From: Sedimentibacter sp. SX930
Lineage (GTDB): Bacteria > Bacillota > Bacilli > Lactobacillales > Aerococcaceae
NCBI GenBank assembly: GCA_002155105.1
Contig: MUZD01000001.1
Coordinates: 620,001-684,000, forward strand
DNA: 64,000 nucleotides
Direction of reading: 5' to 3'
Part shown: positions 27,120 through 34,672 of the stretch, piece after piece
How positions within the stretch are numbered: the first letter of the stretch is position 1
How the letters are laid out: the number at the start of each line of letters is the position of its first letter
Translations under genes and position numbers: made by a program
The notes under the pieces: generated by a model
What the model was told of the DNA's origin: nothing
Databases searched by the model: none
Seen by the model: only the letters and a program-made list of their open reading frames with translations

Positions 27120-27629
27120 ATGTTTGGCTTTTTTAAGAAGGATGATAAAAAGGGAAAACTGCCAGTTGAAAAGGAAATCTTATATTCACCAGCCAACGGT
27201 GTAGTGGTACCTGTTTCGGATGTTGCAGATCCAGTGTTTTCCCAAAAAATGATGGGTGACGGTTTCGCGGTCATACCTGCAGACGGAAACATCTATTCTC
27301 CTGCAAAAGGAAAAGTGCTGAGTGTATTTCCGACAAAGCATGCAGTAGGCATTTTGTTGGACAGCGGATTGGAAATTTTATTGCACATGGGATTGGATAC
27401 GGTTGAACTGAATGGGAAACCATTCGAAATCTTCGTGAAGGAAGGCCAAGCGTTGACTGCGGATACTCTGGTCGCCAAAGTGGATCTGGCGCAACTTCAG
27501 GAAGCCGGAAAAGATTCCGCGATGGTCGTCGTCATCACTAATATGGACAAAGTCAAAAACTTCAGCCTGGATGTGACCGGGGAGGCTGCCGTAAAAGCAG
27601 AAATCGGAAGCGTCCTGCCGAAGGAATAA
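27120..27629 (+). CDS. crr: glucose-type PTS EIIA domain protein
   Basis: A free EIIA-Glc protein of 169 residues. It carries phosphate from HPr to membrane PTS transporters of the glucose family and signals carbon status. The phosphorylated His89 is in LLHMGLDTVEL, with the second active-site His74 in PTKHAVG. GDGFAVIPADG and SPAKGKV are family blocks. No membrane component is beside it, so it may serve several EIICB proteins. A TAAAAT (27063-27068) and GGAAGAGG before the ATG are consistent with its own promoter and ribosome site. It ends in a strong terminator. Confidence 0.95.
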   Translation: MFGFFKKDDKKGKLPVEKEILYSPANGVVVPVSDVADPVFSQKMMGDGFAVIPADGNIYSPAKGKVLSVFPTKHAVGILLDSGLEILLHMGLDTVELNGKPFEIFVKEGQALTADTLVAKVDLAQLQEAGKDSAMVVVITNMDKVKNFSLDVTGEAAVKAEIGSVLPKE

Positions 27630-27642
27630 TCGGAAATATGCA

Positions 27643-27682
27643 AAAAAGCTTCATCCGGCTGATCGCCGGATGAAGCTTTTTC
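27643..27682 (+). terminator. terminator of the EIIA gene
   Basis: A perfect 17-bp stem, 27643-27659 with 27665-27681, starting AAAAA and ending TTTTT. Confidence 0.93.
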
Positions 27683-27790
27683 GTCGCTATGCGTGTAAAC
27701 AGCCGACACCATGCCGATGACTGGCTGAACGGAACCTGATATATTCTGAACAACCGAGACAACGGCTGTTGCCAACCAACATACAATCCG

Positions 27791-28408
27791 TTAAGGACGT
27801 TTCAGCGAAAAGATCTCCCCGAGCTTTGTATAGTCGTTGCCGGCCAGTCTCGCGACAGGCTCCAATTTGTCTGCCAAAACATACTGTTTCTCCTGATCGA
27901 ACACCGATTCATCGAAAAGGAAATCTTCGACGCGCAAGATGAACAGATCCGTCAGCACTTTGCCCTCAGCATCCATCAGAGGCACATATTGATGCACCGT
28001 GGTTTCCATCCGGATTTTCGCTTCTTTGATGGCGGGTACAGCGACAGTGTGGCTGGCGGTCAACGTCAATTCCGTCAGATCGATTTCGCTCTCTGTGTCC
28101 GGCAGCTGAGCGGCCGTCCTGTTCATCTCCTCAACCAAGTCTTCGCTGACGATATGGACGACCCCTTGTCGGGAAGCCAGCAGGTTTTTGGCGGAATCCT
28201 TGATTTTCCCGTCATTCCTCAGAATGGCCACGCTAATCAGCGGCAGCACGTTCGAAGCGACACTGAAGAAGCTGAATGGCGCCGCATTGACGACCTGAGT
28301 TTCCGGATTCTGGGTGGTGATCCAGGCAATCGGGCGGGGGATGATGCTCCCTGTCAAAAATTTGTACATCTGTTTCGTGTTGAGATCTTCGGTATTATAA
28401 TGTTGCAT
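27791..28408 (-). CDS. flavin reductase-like (FMN split-barrel) protein
   Basis: A 205-residue protein of the flavin reductase/NADH:FMN oxidoreductase-like family (DIM6/NTAB type). The TGSIIPRPIAWITTQNP opening and VNAAPFSFFSVAS are typical of the FMN-binding split barrel. It begins four bases from the end of the dioxygenase gene, so the two are co-transcribed. Together they look like a small quinone/aromatic-stress module in which reduced flavin or a flavin enzyme acts alongside a ring-cleaving dioxygenase. The physiological substrate is not known. Confidence 0.86.
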   Translation of the reverse strand: MQHYNTEDLNTKQMYKFLTGSIIPRPIAWITTQNPETQVVNAAPFSFFSVASNVLPLISVAILRNDGKIKDSAKNLLASRQGVVHIVSEDLVEEMNRTAAQLPDTESEIDLTELTLTASHTVAVPAIKEAKIRMETTVHQYVPLMDAEGKVLTDLFILRVEDFLFDESVFDQEKQYVLADKLEPVARLAGNDYTKLGEIFSLKRP

Positions 28409-28412
28409 GGGA

Positions 28413-29315
28413 TCACTTCTTTCTGTTCAGGATGGTGTCTTCGATCGCTTTTCGTTTTGTTTCCAGGAAATCAGGGAGGGCAAAAGATTCCCCGAGTTTT
28501 TCCAGCGGTTCGTCGAGCGTGAAGCCTGGGTGCTCGGTCGCTATTTCGATGCGCAATCCGCTCGGTTCGCGCAGATAAAGGCTTTGGAAATATCCGCGGT
28601 CGATGATTTTTTCAACGGTGATCTGACTGTCTTTTGCCTTATCCAGAATCAAATCTAGGACTTTTCGTTCAGGCACGCTGTAGGCGATGTGGTCGATGGC
28701 TCCTTTGCCGAGACGGGTAGGCTTCAGGCTAGTGGACAGGATCAAACGACTTTCCTCATCCGGGGAAGGGGTCGGATGGGCTATATGGTTTGTCACCTTC
28801 ATGCTCAGCACATCGCGGAAAAAGGCTTCCGTTTTTTCCAGGTCGGACACGGTGTAGTGGATGCCTTGGATTCCGATGATTTGGTATTCGGCGGGCACGT
28901 CGCTATGGCGCGTAGCCTGATCGGGCGCAATCATTTCGGGCATTTCGACCAAGCTGATTTTCATGTCATCCGGATCCAGAAAAGTGCAGCTAGCTTCATC
29001 GTTTCCAATCAAACGAACGGCTCCCGCGGTAAGGCGGTTTCTCCAGAACTGCAGACTGCCTTGAGGTATCTTCAGTAGCACTTCATGGATGTAGCTGTCT
29101 TCTTCGTGACGTTGGCCGACTCTCGGCAACTCGAAAAAGGTCAATATCGTACCAGGGGTCCCCTTGTAGTCCCCATAAAAAAGGTGGGGATCTGTCAAAT
29201 TATCTTGATTGACCGTCTGTTTGACGAGACGCAACCTTAGGATATCGGTGTAAAAAATCTTGTTCTTCTCCGCATCTTTGGTGATGGCGGTGAGATGGTG
29301 AAAACCGGAAATCAT
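28413..29315 (-). CDS. ring-cleaving dioxygenase, MhqO/MhqA-like VOC protein
   Basis: A 300-residue extradiol-type dioxygenase built of two VOC halves. Each half starts with a His ligand: GFHHLTAITKD near residue 5 and GIQGIHYTVSDL near 155. A final Glu sits in LREPSGLRIEIATEHPGF, giving the iron triad. It matches the MhqO/MhqA group, which in Bacillus helps degrade hydroquinone-like electrophiles. ATG 29315 has GGAG five bases upstream and GGAGG further out. It is first in a two-gene operon with a flavin reductase. Enzyme class is firm; the substrate is inferred. Confidence 0.85.
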   Translation of the reverse strand: MISGFHHLTAITKDAEKNKIFYTDILRLRLVKQTVNQDNLTDPHLFYGDYKGTPGTILTFFELPRVGQRHEEDSYIHEVLLKIPQGSLQFWRNRLTAGAVRLIGNDEASCTFLDPDDMKISLVEMPEMIAPDQATRHSDVPAEYQIIGIQGIHYTVSDLEKTEAFFRDVLSMKVTNHIAHPTPSPDEESRLILSTSLKPTRLGKGAIDHIAYSVPERKVLDLILDKAKDSQITVEKIIDRGYFQSLYLREPSGLRIEIATEHPGFTLDEPLEKLGESFALPDFLETKRKAIEDTILNRKK

Positions 29316-29365
29316 GTAAGCTCCAACCTCCATTCAAATAATCCATAAGTCGAGTATACAGGAGA

Positions 29366-29382
29366 GTACCTAAACGAGGTAA
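29366..29382. promoter_or_regulatory. inverted repeat near the -35 of the dioxygenase operon
   Basis: GTACC, seven bases, then GGTAAC forms a TACC-N7-GGTA element. A leftward TATACT lies at 29353-29358, so the repeat covers the likely -35. HxlR/DUF24-type thiol-stress repressors such as YodB and CatR use short inverted repeats of this type before similar genes. The regulator is not in the window. Confidence 0.4.
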
Positions 29383-29452
29383 CTATTCTGCTCAGTGGGG
29401 AGGAAGAGCTGGACCCGTGGGTGGAAATAAATGAAACCGACTGAATGATATC

Positions 29453-29483
29453 AAAAAACCTCCGCGTTCATCAGAACGGGAGG
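29453..29483 (-). terminator. terminator of the lactonase-family gene
   Basis: Leftward, CCTCCCGTTC pairs with GAACGCGGAGG (one extra base), followed by TTTTTT. Confidence 0.85.
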
Positions 29484-29498
29484 CATATTGTTATTATT

Positions 29499-30530
29499 TT
29501 AGTAGAAGACGCAAACGCACTCTGGCGCGTAGACGTCTTTTTGCAGCAACGTCAATTTGCCGGTTTCTGCATCGCGTTCGAACAAAGTCAGGTTATCGGA
29601 ATCCTGATGGGCCACGATCACGAATTGACCGCTCGGATCCAAGTTGAAGTCACGCGGGATGTTTCCTTCGGTAGGGACATATTCCACTAATGACAATGTT
29701 TCGCCGTCTTCGGATACAGCATAGACAACCAATGAATCATGTCCACGGTTGGAAGCATACACGAATTTGCCGTCTGCGGAAATGCGGATGGCCGCGCCGC
29801 CGTTGAACCCTGTATGCTCTTCAGGGATAGTCGTGATGACTTGCAATAATGAGAAAGTACCCGCTGCTGCATCATAAGCCAACACTTCGACATCGCTGCT
29901 CAATTCACCGAACATGTAAGCCACTTTACCGTTCGGATGGAAAACCAAATGACGCGGGCCAGTGCCAGGAGTCGCTTTATAGCGGGCAACTTCCGCCAGT
30001 TTGCCTTCAGCGGAAACTGTGTAGGTGTATACCTCATCGGTTCCCAAATCACATGAAAGCAAGAATTTTTTGTCAGGGGAAAGTGCGCTGTAGTGCACAT
30101 GCGGGATGGTTTGGTTTTCATGGATGCTTGAACCTTCATGTTGCGCACGGTCGGTCATCGTGAATGAGCCGTCAGCGTTCTCTTTGTACACAGTCAAATA
30201 ACCGCCGTGATAATTGGCAGTGAAGATCAATTTTTTGTCTTCATCGAAGTAGATATAGCAAGGCGCAGATCCTTCAGCAGAAATTTCGGCCACCTTGTCA
30301 TAGGTTCCGTTTTCATTTTTCTTGAAAGAAGTGACGCCGCCGCCTTCGTCCGTTTTGGAAATTGCGTACAGCGTTTCTTTGTCCGCAGATAAGTCCAGGT
30401 AAGTAGGGCTGTCGACTTCCGCAATCAAGCGATAATCACGCAATTCTTTTTTATCGGTGTCCAAAATGATTTGATGAACCCCTTTGCTTTCTCTTTTCGT
30501 GTAAGAGCCAAGATATAAAACTTGTTCCAT
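29499..30530 (-). CDS. lactonase-family beta-propeller protein (6-phosphogluconolactonase-like)
   Basis: A 343-residue seven-bladed propeller of the YkgB/Pgl lactonase family, which hydrolyses 6-phosphogluconolactone or related lactones. Blade repeats read as short YxxxxDGxLxxV segments through the chain. Typical blocks are ANYHGGYLTVY, HVHYSALSPDKKFLLSCDLGTDEVYTY, GPRHLVFHPNGKVAYMFGE and ASNRGHDSLVVY. The His and Glu of the active site are likely in the GxGPRHL and HPNG stretches. No signal peptide. It is transcribed alone. The exact lactone is inferred, not proven. Confidence 0.88.
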   Translation of the reverse strand: MEQVLYLGSYTKRESKGVHQIILDTDKKELRDYRLIAEVDSPTYLDLSADKETLYAISKTDEGGGVTSFKKNENGTYDKVAEISAEGSAPCYIYFDEDKKLIFTANYHGGYLTVYKENADGSFTMTDRAQHEGSSIHENQTIPHVHYSALSPDKKFLLSCDLGTDEVYTYTVSAEGKLAEVARYKATPGTGPRHLVFHPNGKVAYMFGELSSDVEVLAYDAAAGTFSLLQVITTIPEEHTGFNGGAAIRISADGKFVYASNRGHDSLVVYAVSEDGETLSLVEYVPTEGNIPRDFNLDPSGQFVIVAHQDSDNLTLFERDAETGKLTLLQKDVYAPECVCVFY

Positions 30531-30704
30531 CCAAAGACCTCCTAAATATTATGATAATTCCATTATAACAAACGCCCTTCACAATTACAGAAAAAAAAGC
30601 TTGGAAAGCAAATAAAGTTGGATTCAACGGCATAATCAATGGTTTGCCAATTAAACTGTGATAGAATAGAAGTTGTAAAAAGTGTCTGAAAAGGAGATAT
30701 GTCA

Positions 30705-31064
30705 ATGCAAAGCAAAGTAATTCAAATTGGAGAAAAAGCGATAGATATAAAGGAACCGATGATCATCCTGTTCGATGACAGCGCAACGCCAACATTGCAG
30801 GAGGTTTCCGTCATCCATCGTTTTGTGGAGCCCCAGGAATGGTTCGAACTGGAAGACGGTGACCGGATTTTGTTTGACGATCAGGAATACCGCATATCCT
30901 ATGTCGGTACGCATGTCCTGAAAAATCTGCAGTCGATCGGCCATACAACTATGATCTTCAAAAACTGGGATGATGAACGCTTGGAAACGAGCATCTATTT
31001 GACCCCTTACATTTTGCCGACAATAACGGACGGCACTACAATTACTTATAAGAAGAAAGATTGA
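30705..31064 (+). CDS. PTS glucitol/sorbitol EIIA-like protein, orphan
   Basis: A 119-residue protein with the fold pattern of EIIA-Gut. QSKVIQIGEKAID at the N-terminus, SVIHRFVEP with the candidate phospho-His, GDRILFDDQEYRISYVGTHVLKNLQSIGHTTMIF, and a C-terminal beta strand all fit. No glucitol EIIBC or dehydrogenase is nearby, so it may have a regulatory role. The start at 30705 has AAGGAG with an eight-base spacer; an ATG six bases earlier is too close to it. The permease gene begins 11 bases after the stop, suggesting an operon. Confidence 0.8.
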   Translation: MQSKVIQIGEKAIDIKEPMIILFDDSATPTLQEVSVIHRFVEPQEWFELEDGDRILFDDQEYRISYVGTHVLKNLQSIGHTTMIFKNWDDERLETSIYLTPYILPTITDGTTITYKKKD

Positions 31065-31075
31065 AGGTGAGTCCA

Positions 31076-32275
31076 ATGGAAAGAGCTCCGCGTAGAGGAA
31101 CTAAATCCGGGAATCGGCTGTCGTGGTTCGAAAGATGGTTTCTGAACAACAAGTTCGTGACTGTCCTGTTGATCACTTTACTGATTCTCCTGATCGTTTT
31201 CGTATTTTCAAAAATTTCCTATCTTTTGGGTCCGATAGGCAGCTTCTTCAGTGTCATCGGTTTTCCGCTGATAATGGCGGGCATTTTTTATTACATGCTG
31301 AATCCGTTGGTTACGCTGATGGAGAAGCGGGGCATCAAGCGTTTTGTCGGGACGTGGATCGCTTTCGTGCTGGTGTTGCTGATGATGATCTGGGGATTTG
31401 CGATCCTGATTCCGATCATCCGCGACCAGACGATAGGCATTGTCCGTGAATTTCCGGCTTATTGGCAGGCGCTCGAGAGCATGACGATTGAATTGGTCAA
31501 TTATGATTGGTTCACCTCCCTGCAGGATCAGATCAACGAAATCAATTCGGACATCTTCAACACCGTTTCCGCGAAATTGAACGAAGTCTTGTCGAACACG
31601 GTCAGCGGGCTAGGCAGTGTCGTTGGATTGTTGACGAATGCGTTTGTGGGAATCATCACGATGCCGATCATTTTGTATTATCTTCTGAAAGAAGGAGATA
31701 AGTTGCCGCTCACTTTTCTGCAATTCTTTCCCACAAATCTGCGGGAATCGATCGGAGAACTGCTGAAAAAAATCAACACGCAGATCAGTCAATATGTGCG
31801 CGGTCAGATAACGGTCGCCTTCTTTGTCGGGCTGATGTTCGTCATCGGCTATGCCATCATCGGAATGAAATTCGGCATCGTCCTGGGGATACTCGCAGGC
31901 TTCCTGAACATCATCCCGTACATGGGTTCCTTTATTGCGATGGTGCCCGCGGTGATTGTTGCGATAGTGGATTCTCCGCTGATGTTGGCAAAAGTGCTGC
32001 TTGTTTTCTCGATCGAGCAATTCATCGAGGGGCGCGTCATTTCTCCGCAGGTACTCGGCAGCAATCTCGAAGTCCATCCGGTCACAATCATTTTCGTATT
32101 GCTTACGGCAGGAAAACTGTTCGGTCTGACCGGATTCATCTTGGGTATTCCCGGTTATGCTGTCCTTAAAGTGCTGTTCATGCATATTTTCGATTGGTAC
32201 AAAGAGATTTCCGGGTTGTATTTGGATGAACCGGAAATCGAGGAAGAACCGGAAGAGGATTATGCTCAAGAATAA
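31076..32275 (+). CDS. AI-2E/PerM-family permease
   Basis: A 399-residue membrane protein of the AI-2E transporter family (DUF20). There are about eight helices: one pair near residues 25-80, then IMAGIFYYMLNP, FVGTWIAFVLVLLMMIWGF, and a cluster of helices from 200 to 360 including the AFFVGLMFVIGYAIIGMKFGIVLGILAGFLNIIPYMGSFIA region. A long amphipathic part (about 110-195) separates the halves, as in the family. The C-terminus is acidic and cytoplasmic. The family exports varied small molecules, and some members act in Na+/H+ exchange, so autoinducer transport should not be assumed. luxS lies 28 kb away. Confidence 0.85.
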   Translation: MERAPRRGTKSGNRLSWFERWFLNNKFVTVLLITLLILLIVFVFSKISYLLGPIGSFFSVIGFPLIMAGIFYYMLNPLVTLMEKRGIKRFVGTWIAFVLVLLMMIWGFAILIPIIRDQTIGIVREFPAYWQALESMTIELVNYDWFTSLQDQINEINSDIFNTVSAKLNEVLSNTVSGLGSVVGLLTNAFVGIITMPIILYYLLKEGDKLPLTFLQFFPTNLRESIGELLKKINTQISQYVRGQITVAFFVGLMFVIGYAIIGMKFGIVLGILAGFLNIIPYMGSFIAMVPAVIVAIVDSPLMLAKVLLVFSIEQFIEGRVISPQVLGSNLEVHPVTIIFVLLTAGKLFGLTGFILGIPGYAVLKVLFMHIFDWYKEISGLYLDEPEIEEEPEEDYAQE

Positions 32276-32300
32276 ACGAAACGAAAAGGGGTAATGCTTG

Positions 32301-33341
32301 ATGAACAAAAAGAGATGGATTGCGGTGGCAATCGCGCTTGTGCTTTTCGTGGCATCACTCGGCTCGCAAGTTCTGTCGACCCGGTTGGCTAACCAAACAG
32401 AAGATTCACTAAGCCAGCTTACCGGCAATCTGATACCAGGAACGAGTCTGCAGGAAAGCGTTCTGGAAAGCGGCGATGCCAGCAATCGGATCGCAGTTCT
32501 GCATATCGAAGGAACCATCCAATCAGGGGCAGGGAGTATGCTGACGGACGGTTCCAGCTATGATCACGACCTTTTTCTGGAGCAATTGAAAGCCATCGAA
32601 GAAGATGACACGATCAAAGGGATTTTCCTGATAGTGGATAGCCCGGGCGGCGGGGTATATGAGAGTGCGGAAGCGCACGATAAGTTGTACCGTATAGCTG
32701 CTGAGAAGGAACTTCCTGTCTATGCTTCGATGCAAGGAACTGCCGCAAGCGGAGGCTACTACATTTCCGCTGGTGCGGACAAAATTTATGCTACAGCTGA
32801 AACGACTACCGGTTCGATCGGTGTCATCATGCAGGCAATCGAATACTCCGGCCTGCTTGAAAAATTGGGTATCGAATACAATACGATCAAATCAGGCAGC
32901 CTCAAGGACATCGGGTCGCCGGACCGGGATATGACGGAAGAAGAGCGTGCGTTGCTTCAGGCTTATGTCGATGAGGCCTATCAGCGTTTCGTCACTGTTG
33001 TTTCTACGGGAAGGGATATGCCTGAAGAAGAAGTCCGCGCAGTAGCGAATGGCATGATTTATTCGGGAACCCAAGCTCAAGCGCTAGGGTTGGTGGATGA
33101 GATAGCCTACACGGATGATGCGTTAAAAGCGATGAAAGCAGCTTATGACCTCGAGGATGCGGAAGTGTTCGACTATACTTCGACACCTGGATTGTTTTCC
33201 GATTTTTCTTGGTTGTTCGCTCAGGCGGCTGCCAAACTGACTAGCCAGAACAACCAGACGCTTTCTGAACTGCAACTGCTCCGTGACACTTTTGGGACAA
33301 CCGCCGCTCCGAGATTGCTTTATCTCTACGGAGGTGAGTGA
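32301..33341 (+). CDS. sppA: signal peptide peptidase SppA
   Basis: A membrane-anchored serine protease that digests signal peptides left in the membrane after secretion. 346 residues in the short, Gram-positive form. One N-terminal helix (about 5-25, RWIAVAIALVLFVASL) anchors it. The catalytic Ser sits in GTAASGGYYISAGAD (about residue 150) and the general-base Lys in IKSGSLKDIGSPDRDM (about 200). VDSPGGGVYES is the conserved oxyanion region. AAAGGGG lies nine bases before ATG 32301. Its stop overlaps the RDD gene start by one base (TGATG). Confidence 0.93.
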   Translation: MNKKRWIAVAIALVLFVASLGSQVLSTRLANQTEDSLSQLTGNLIPGTSLQESVLESGDASNRIAVLHIEGTIQSGAGSMLTDGSSYDHDLFLEQLKAIEEDDTIKGIFLIVDSPGGGVYESAEAHDKLYRIAAEKELPVYASMQGTAASGGYYISAGADKIYATAETTTGSIGVIMQAIEYSGLLEKLGIEYNTIKSGSLKDIGSPDRDMTEEERALLQAYVDEAYQRFVTVVSTGRDMPEEEVRAVANGMIYSGTQAQALGLVDEIAYTDDALKAMKAAYDLEDAEVFDYTSTPGLFSDFSWLFAQAAAKLTSQNNQTLSELQLLRDTFGTTAAPRLLYLYGGE

Positions 33342-33907
33342 TGATGGAAGAGCAAACCACTACGCATGAAGCACGCTTGGAAGAAATCCGGAAAAAGAAA
33401 GTAGCCTGGGAGGAAGCCGAGCGCTTATCCGATCAGCAGGAACGTCCGTTTAACCGCTACCCGGACTACGTATTCGCCGGTTTTTGGATTCGGTTCTTTG
33501 CATACCTCGTCGATTTGCTTGTCGTACAGGCTTTGGTGGGGATCCTGATCAAACCGATTTTCGCTTTGGGCGGCATCAGTATGAGCGGGAGTTCTCCCTT
33601 AACCTTGTACGGATTTATTCAGTTGCTGATATTTGTCGGGTATTTCATACTGATGACGAAATATACGAACGGCCAAACACTTGGGAAGATGATCTTCGGA
33701 ATCCGTGTCGTCTGCTTCAAGGAAGAAAAACTCAGTTGGCAGACTATCCTGATCCGCGAGGGCGTTGGCCGCTATATCGGCAAAATCGTGGCTGTGATTT
33801 ATCTTGTCGCTGCCTTCCAAAACAAGAAACAACATCCGATCGATATGCTTTGCGATACTTCGGTCGTGACGGAAAACAGCATCAGGGCTTTGCAGGAAAG
33901 TTACTAG
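33341..33907 (+). CDS. RDD-family membrane protein
   Basis: A protein of 188 residues with an N-terminal charged coiled part (about 1-45), then the RDD domain. AGFWIRFFAYLVDLLVVQALVG carries the hallmark Arg and Asp of helix 1. Helix 2 follows near 85-110 (GFIQLLIFVGYFILMTKY), then NGQTLGKMIFGIRVV and a third helix near 150. The family has unclear functions, with links to Na+/H+ antiport and to secretion. GGAGG ends six bases before ATG 33341, which overlaps the sppA stop, so they are translationally coupled. A terminator follows. Confidence 0.85.
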   Translation: MMEEQTTTHEARLEEIRKKKVAWEEAERLSDQQERPFNRYPDYVFAGFWIRFFAYLVDLLVVQALVGILIKPIFALGGISMSGSSPLTLYGFIQLLIFVGYFILMTKYTNGQTLGKMIFGIRVVCFKEEKLSWQTILIREGVGRYIGKIVAVIYLVAAFQNKKQHPIDMLCDTSVVTENSIRALQESY

Positions 33908-33926
33908 TAGCGAAAACAAATATTGG

Positions 33927-33970
33927 AAAACGGTATGCGACCGGTGGTTATCGGTCGCATACCGTTTTTA
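33927..33970 (+). terminator. terminator after the RDD gene
   Basis: A perfect 17-bp stem (33927-33943 with 33952-33968) followed by TTT. Confidence 0.93.
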
Positions 33971-34030
33971 TGTTGTGCTGATCTAGTTGGTTTGGGTATG
34001 GGTGGGGGAGGAGAGAGCACATAATAGTGT

Positions 34031-34167
34031 TGAACTCCGGCGAGGCCGTCGTTCATCGAAGAAGCGCTTTGAAATGCAGCCTGTCCTCCGATGAGCACGG
34101 CCTCGTCGGAGGACACATAGGAATGTGGATCTGTCCTCCGACGAATCCGTCGTTCACCGGAGGACAG
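34031..34167. repeat. cluster C of GC-rich palindromic hairpin repeats (three units)
   Basis: Unit 1 is degraded (GAACTCCGGCGAGG at 34032 onward). Unit 2 has arms GTCCTCCGA (34083-34091) and TCGGAGGAC (34106-34114). Unit 3 has arms CTGTCCTCCG (34131-34140) and CGGAGGACAG (34158-34167). They occupy the gap between the RDD terminator and the gntR promoter. Confidence 0.72.
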
Positions 34168-34212
34168 AGTGAATATTTGTCAGCCTGCAGCCTCGGCAGT
34201 CCACTTTTTCCT

Positions 34213-34253
34213 ACTTGCAAATTTTTCTGCAAGTGTTATACTTGTTATATAAC
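34213..34253 (+). promoter_or_regulatory. promoter and operator region of the gntR gene
   Basis: TTGCAA (34215-34220) and TATACT (34237-34242) with a 16-bp spacer. ACTTGCA (34213-34219) and TGCAAGT (34228-34234) form a perfect inverted repeat over the -35. GTTATATAAC (34244-34253) is a perfect palindrome right after the -10. Both are candidate autoregulatory sites. Confidence 0.6.
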
Positions 34254-34270
34254 GAACAGGAGGGGTAAAA

Positions 34271-34672
34271 ATGTTCATCGAAATTCTTCCGAACAGCGAT
34301 ACGCCGATCTATACGCAATTGATGTACCAAATCAAAATTGGGATCCTCAAACGGGAATGGTCATTTGGTGATGGATTACCGAGCGTCCGTAGCCTGGCAA
34401 GCGAACTGGGCATCAACATGCATACCGTGAACAAAGCTTACAATCTGTTGGCGGACGAAGGCGTCCTGGAAAAAAACCAGAAGGGCTATTTCGTCAGCGA
34501 GCGCGCAGCGATGGCGTCAAACGAACGTACGAAAGCGGCAATTCAGGATAAGCTCAAGGAAATCCTGATCGACAAACAGATTTTTGAGGTCAATGAAGAA
34601 ACGTTCAACGGCTGGTTGAACGAAATCAAGAAAGAGCTGGAAGGCGAGGAAAAAGCAGATGCTGATATTTAG
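34271..34672 (+). CDS. GntR-family regulator, YtrA type
   Basis: A 133-residue repressor with an N-terminal GntR winged helix (about residues 10-78, DTPIYTQLMYQIKIGIL then LPSVRSLASELGINMHTVNKAYNLLADEGVLEKNQKGYFV). A short C-terminal helical tail follows and no effector domain, as in the YtrA branch. YtrA-type proteins usually control the membrane genes they are transcribed with. The next gene overlaps by 14 bases and encodes a membrane protein. AGGAGGGG precedes the ATG. Confidence 0.9.
   Translation: MFIEILPNSDTPIYTQLMYQIKIGILKREWSFGDGLPSVRSLASELGINMHTVNKAYNLLADEGVLEKNQKGYFVSERAAMASNERTKAAIQDKLKEILIDKQIFEVNEETFNGWLNEIKKELEGEEKADADI

Noticed and set aside
31610-32518. A 302-codon minus-strand frame
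   Set aside because: Antisense to the AI-2E family permease and sppA; rich in Asp, His and Arg as expected for a shadow.
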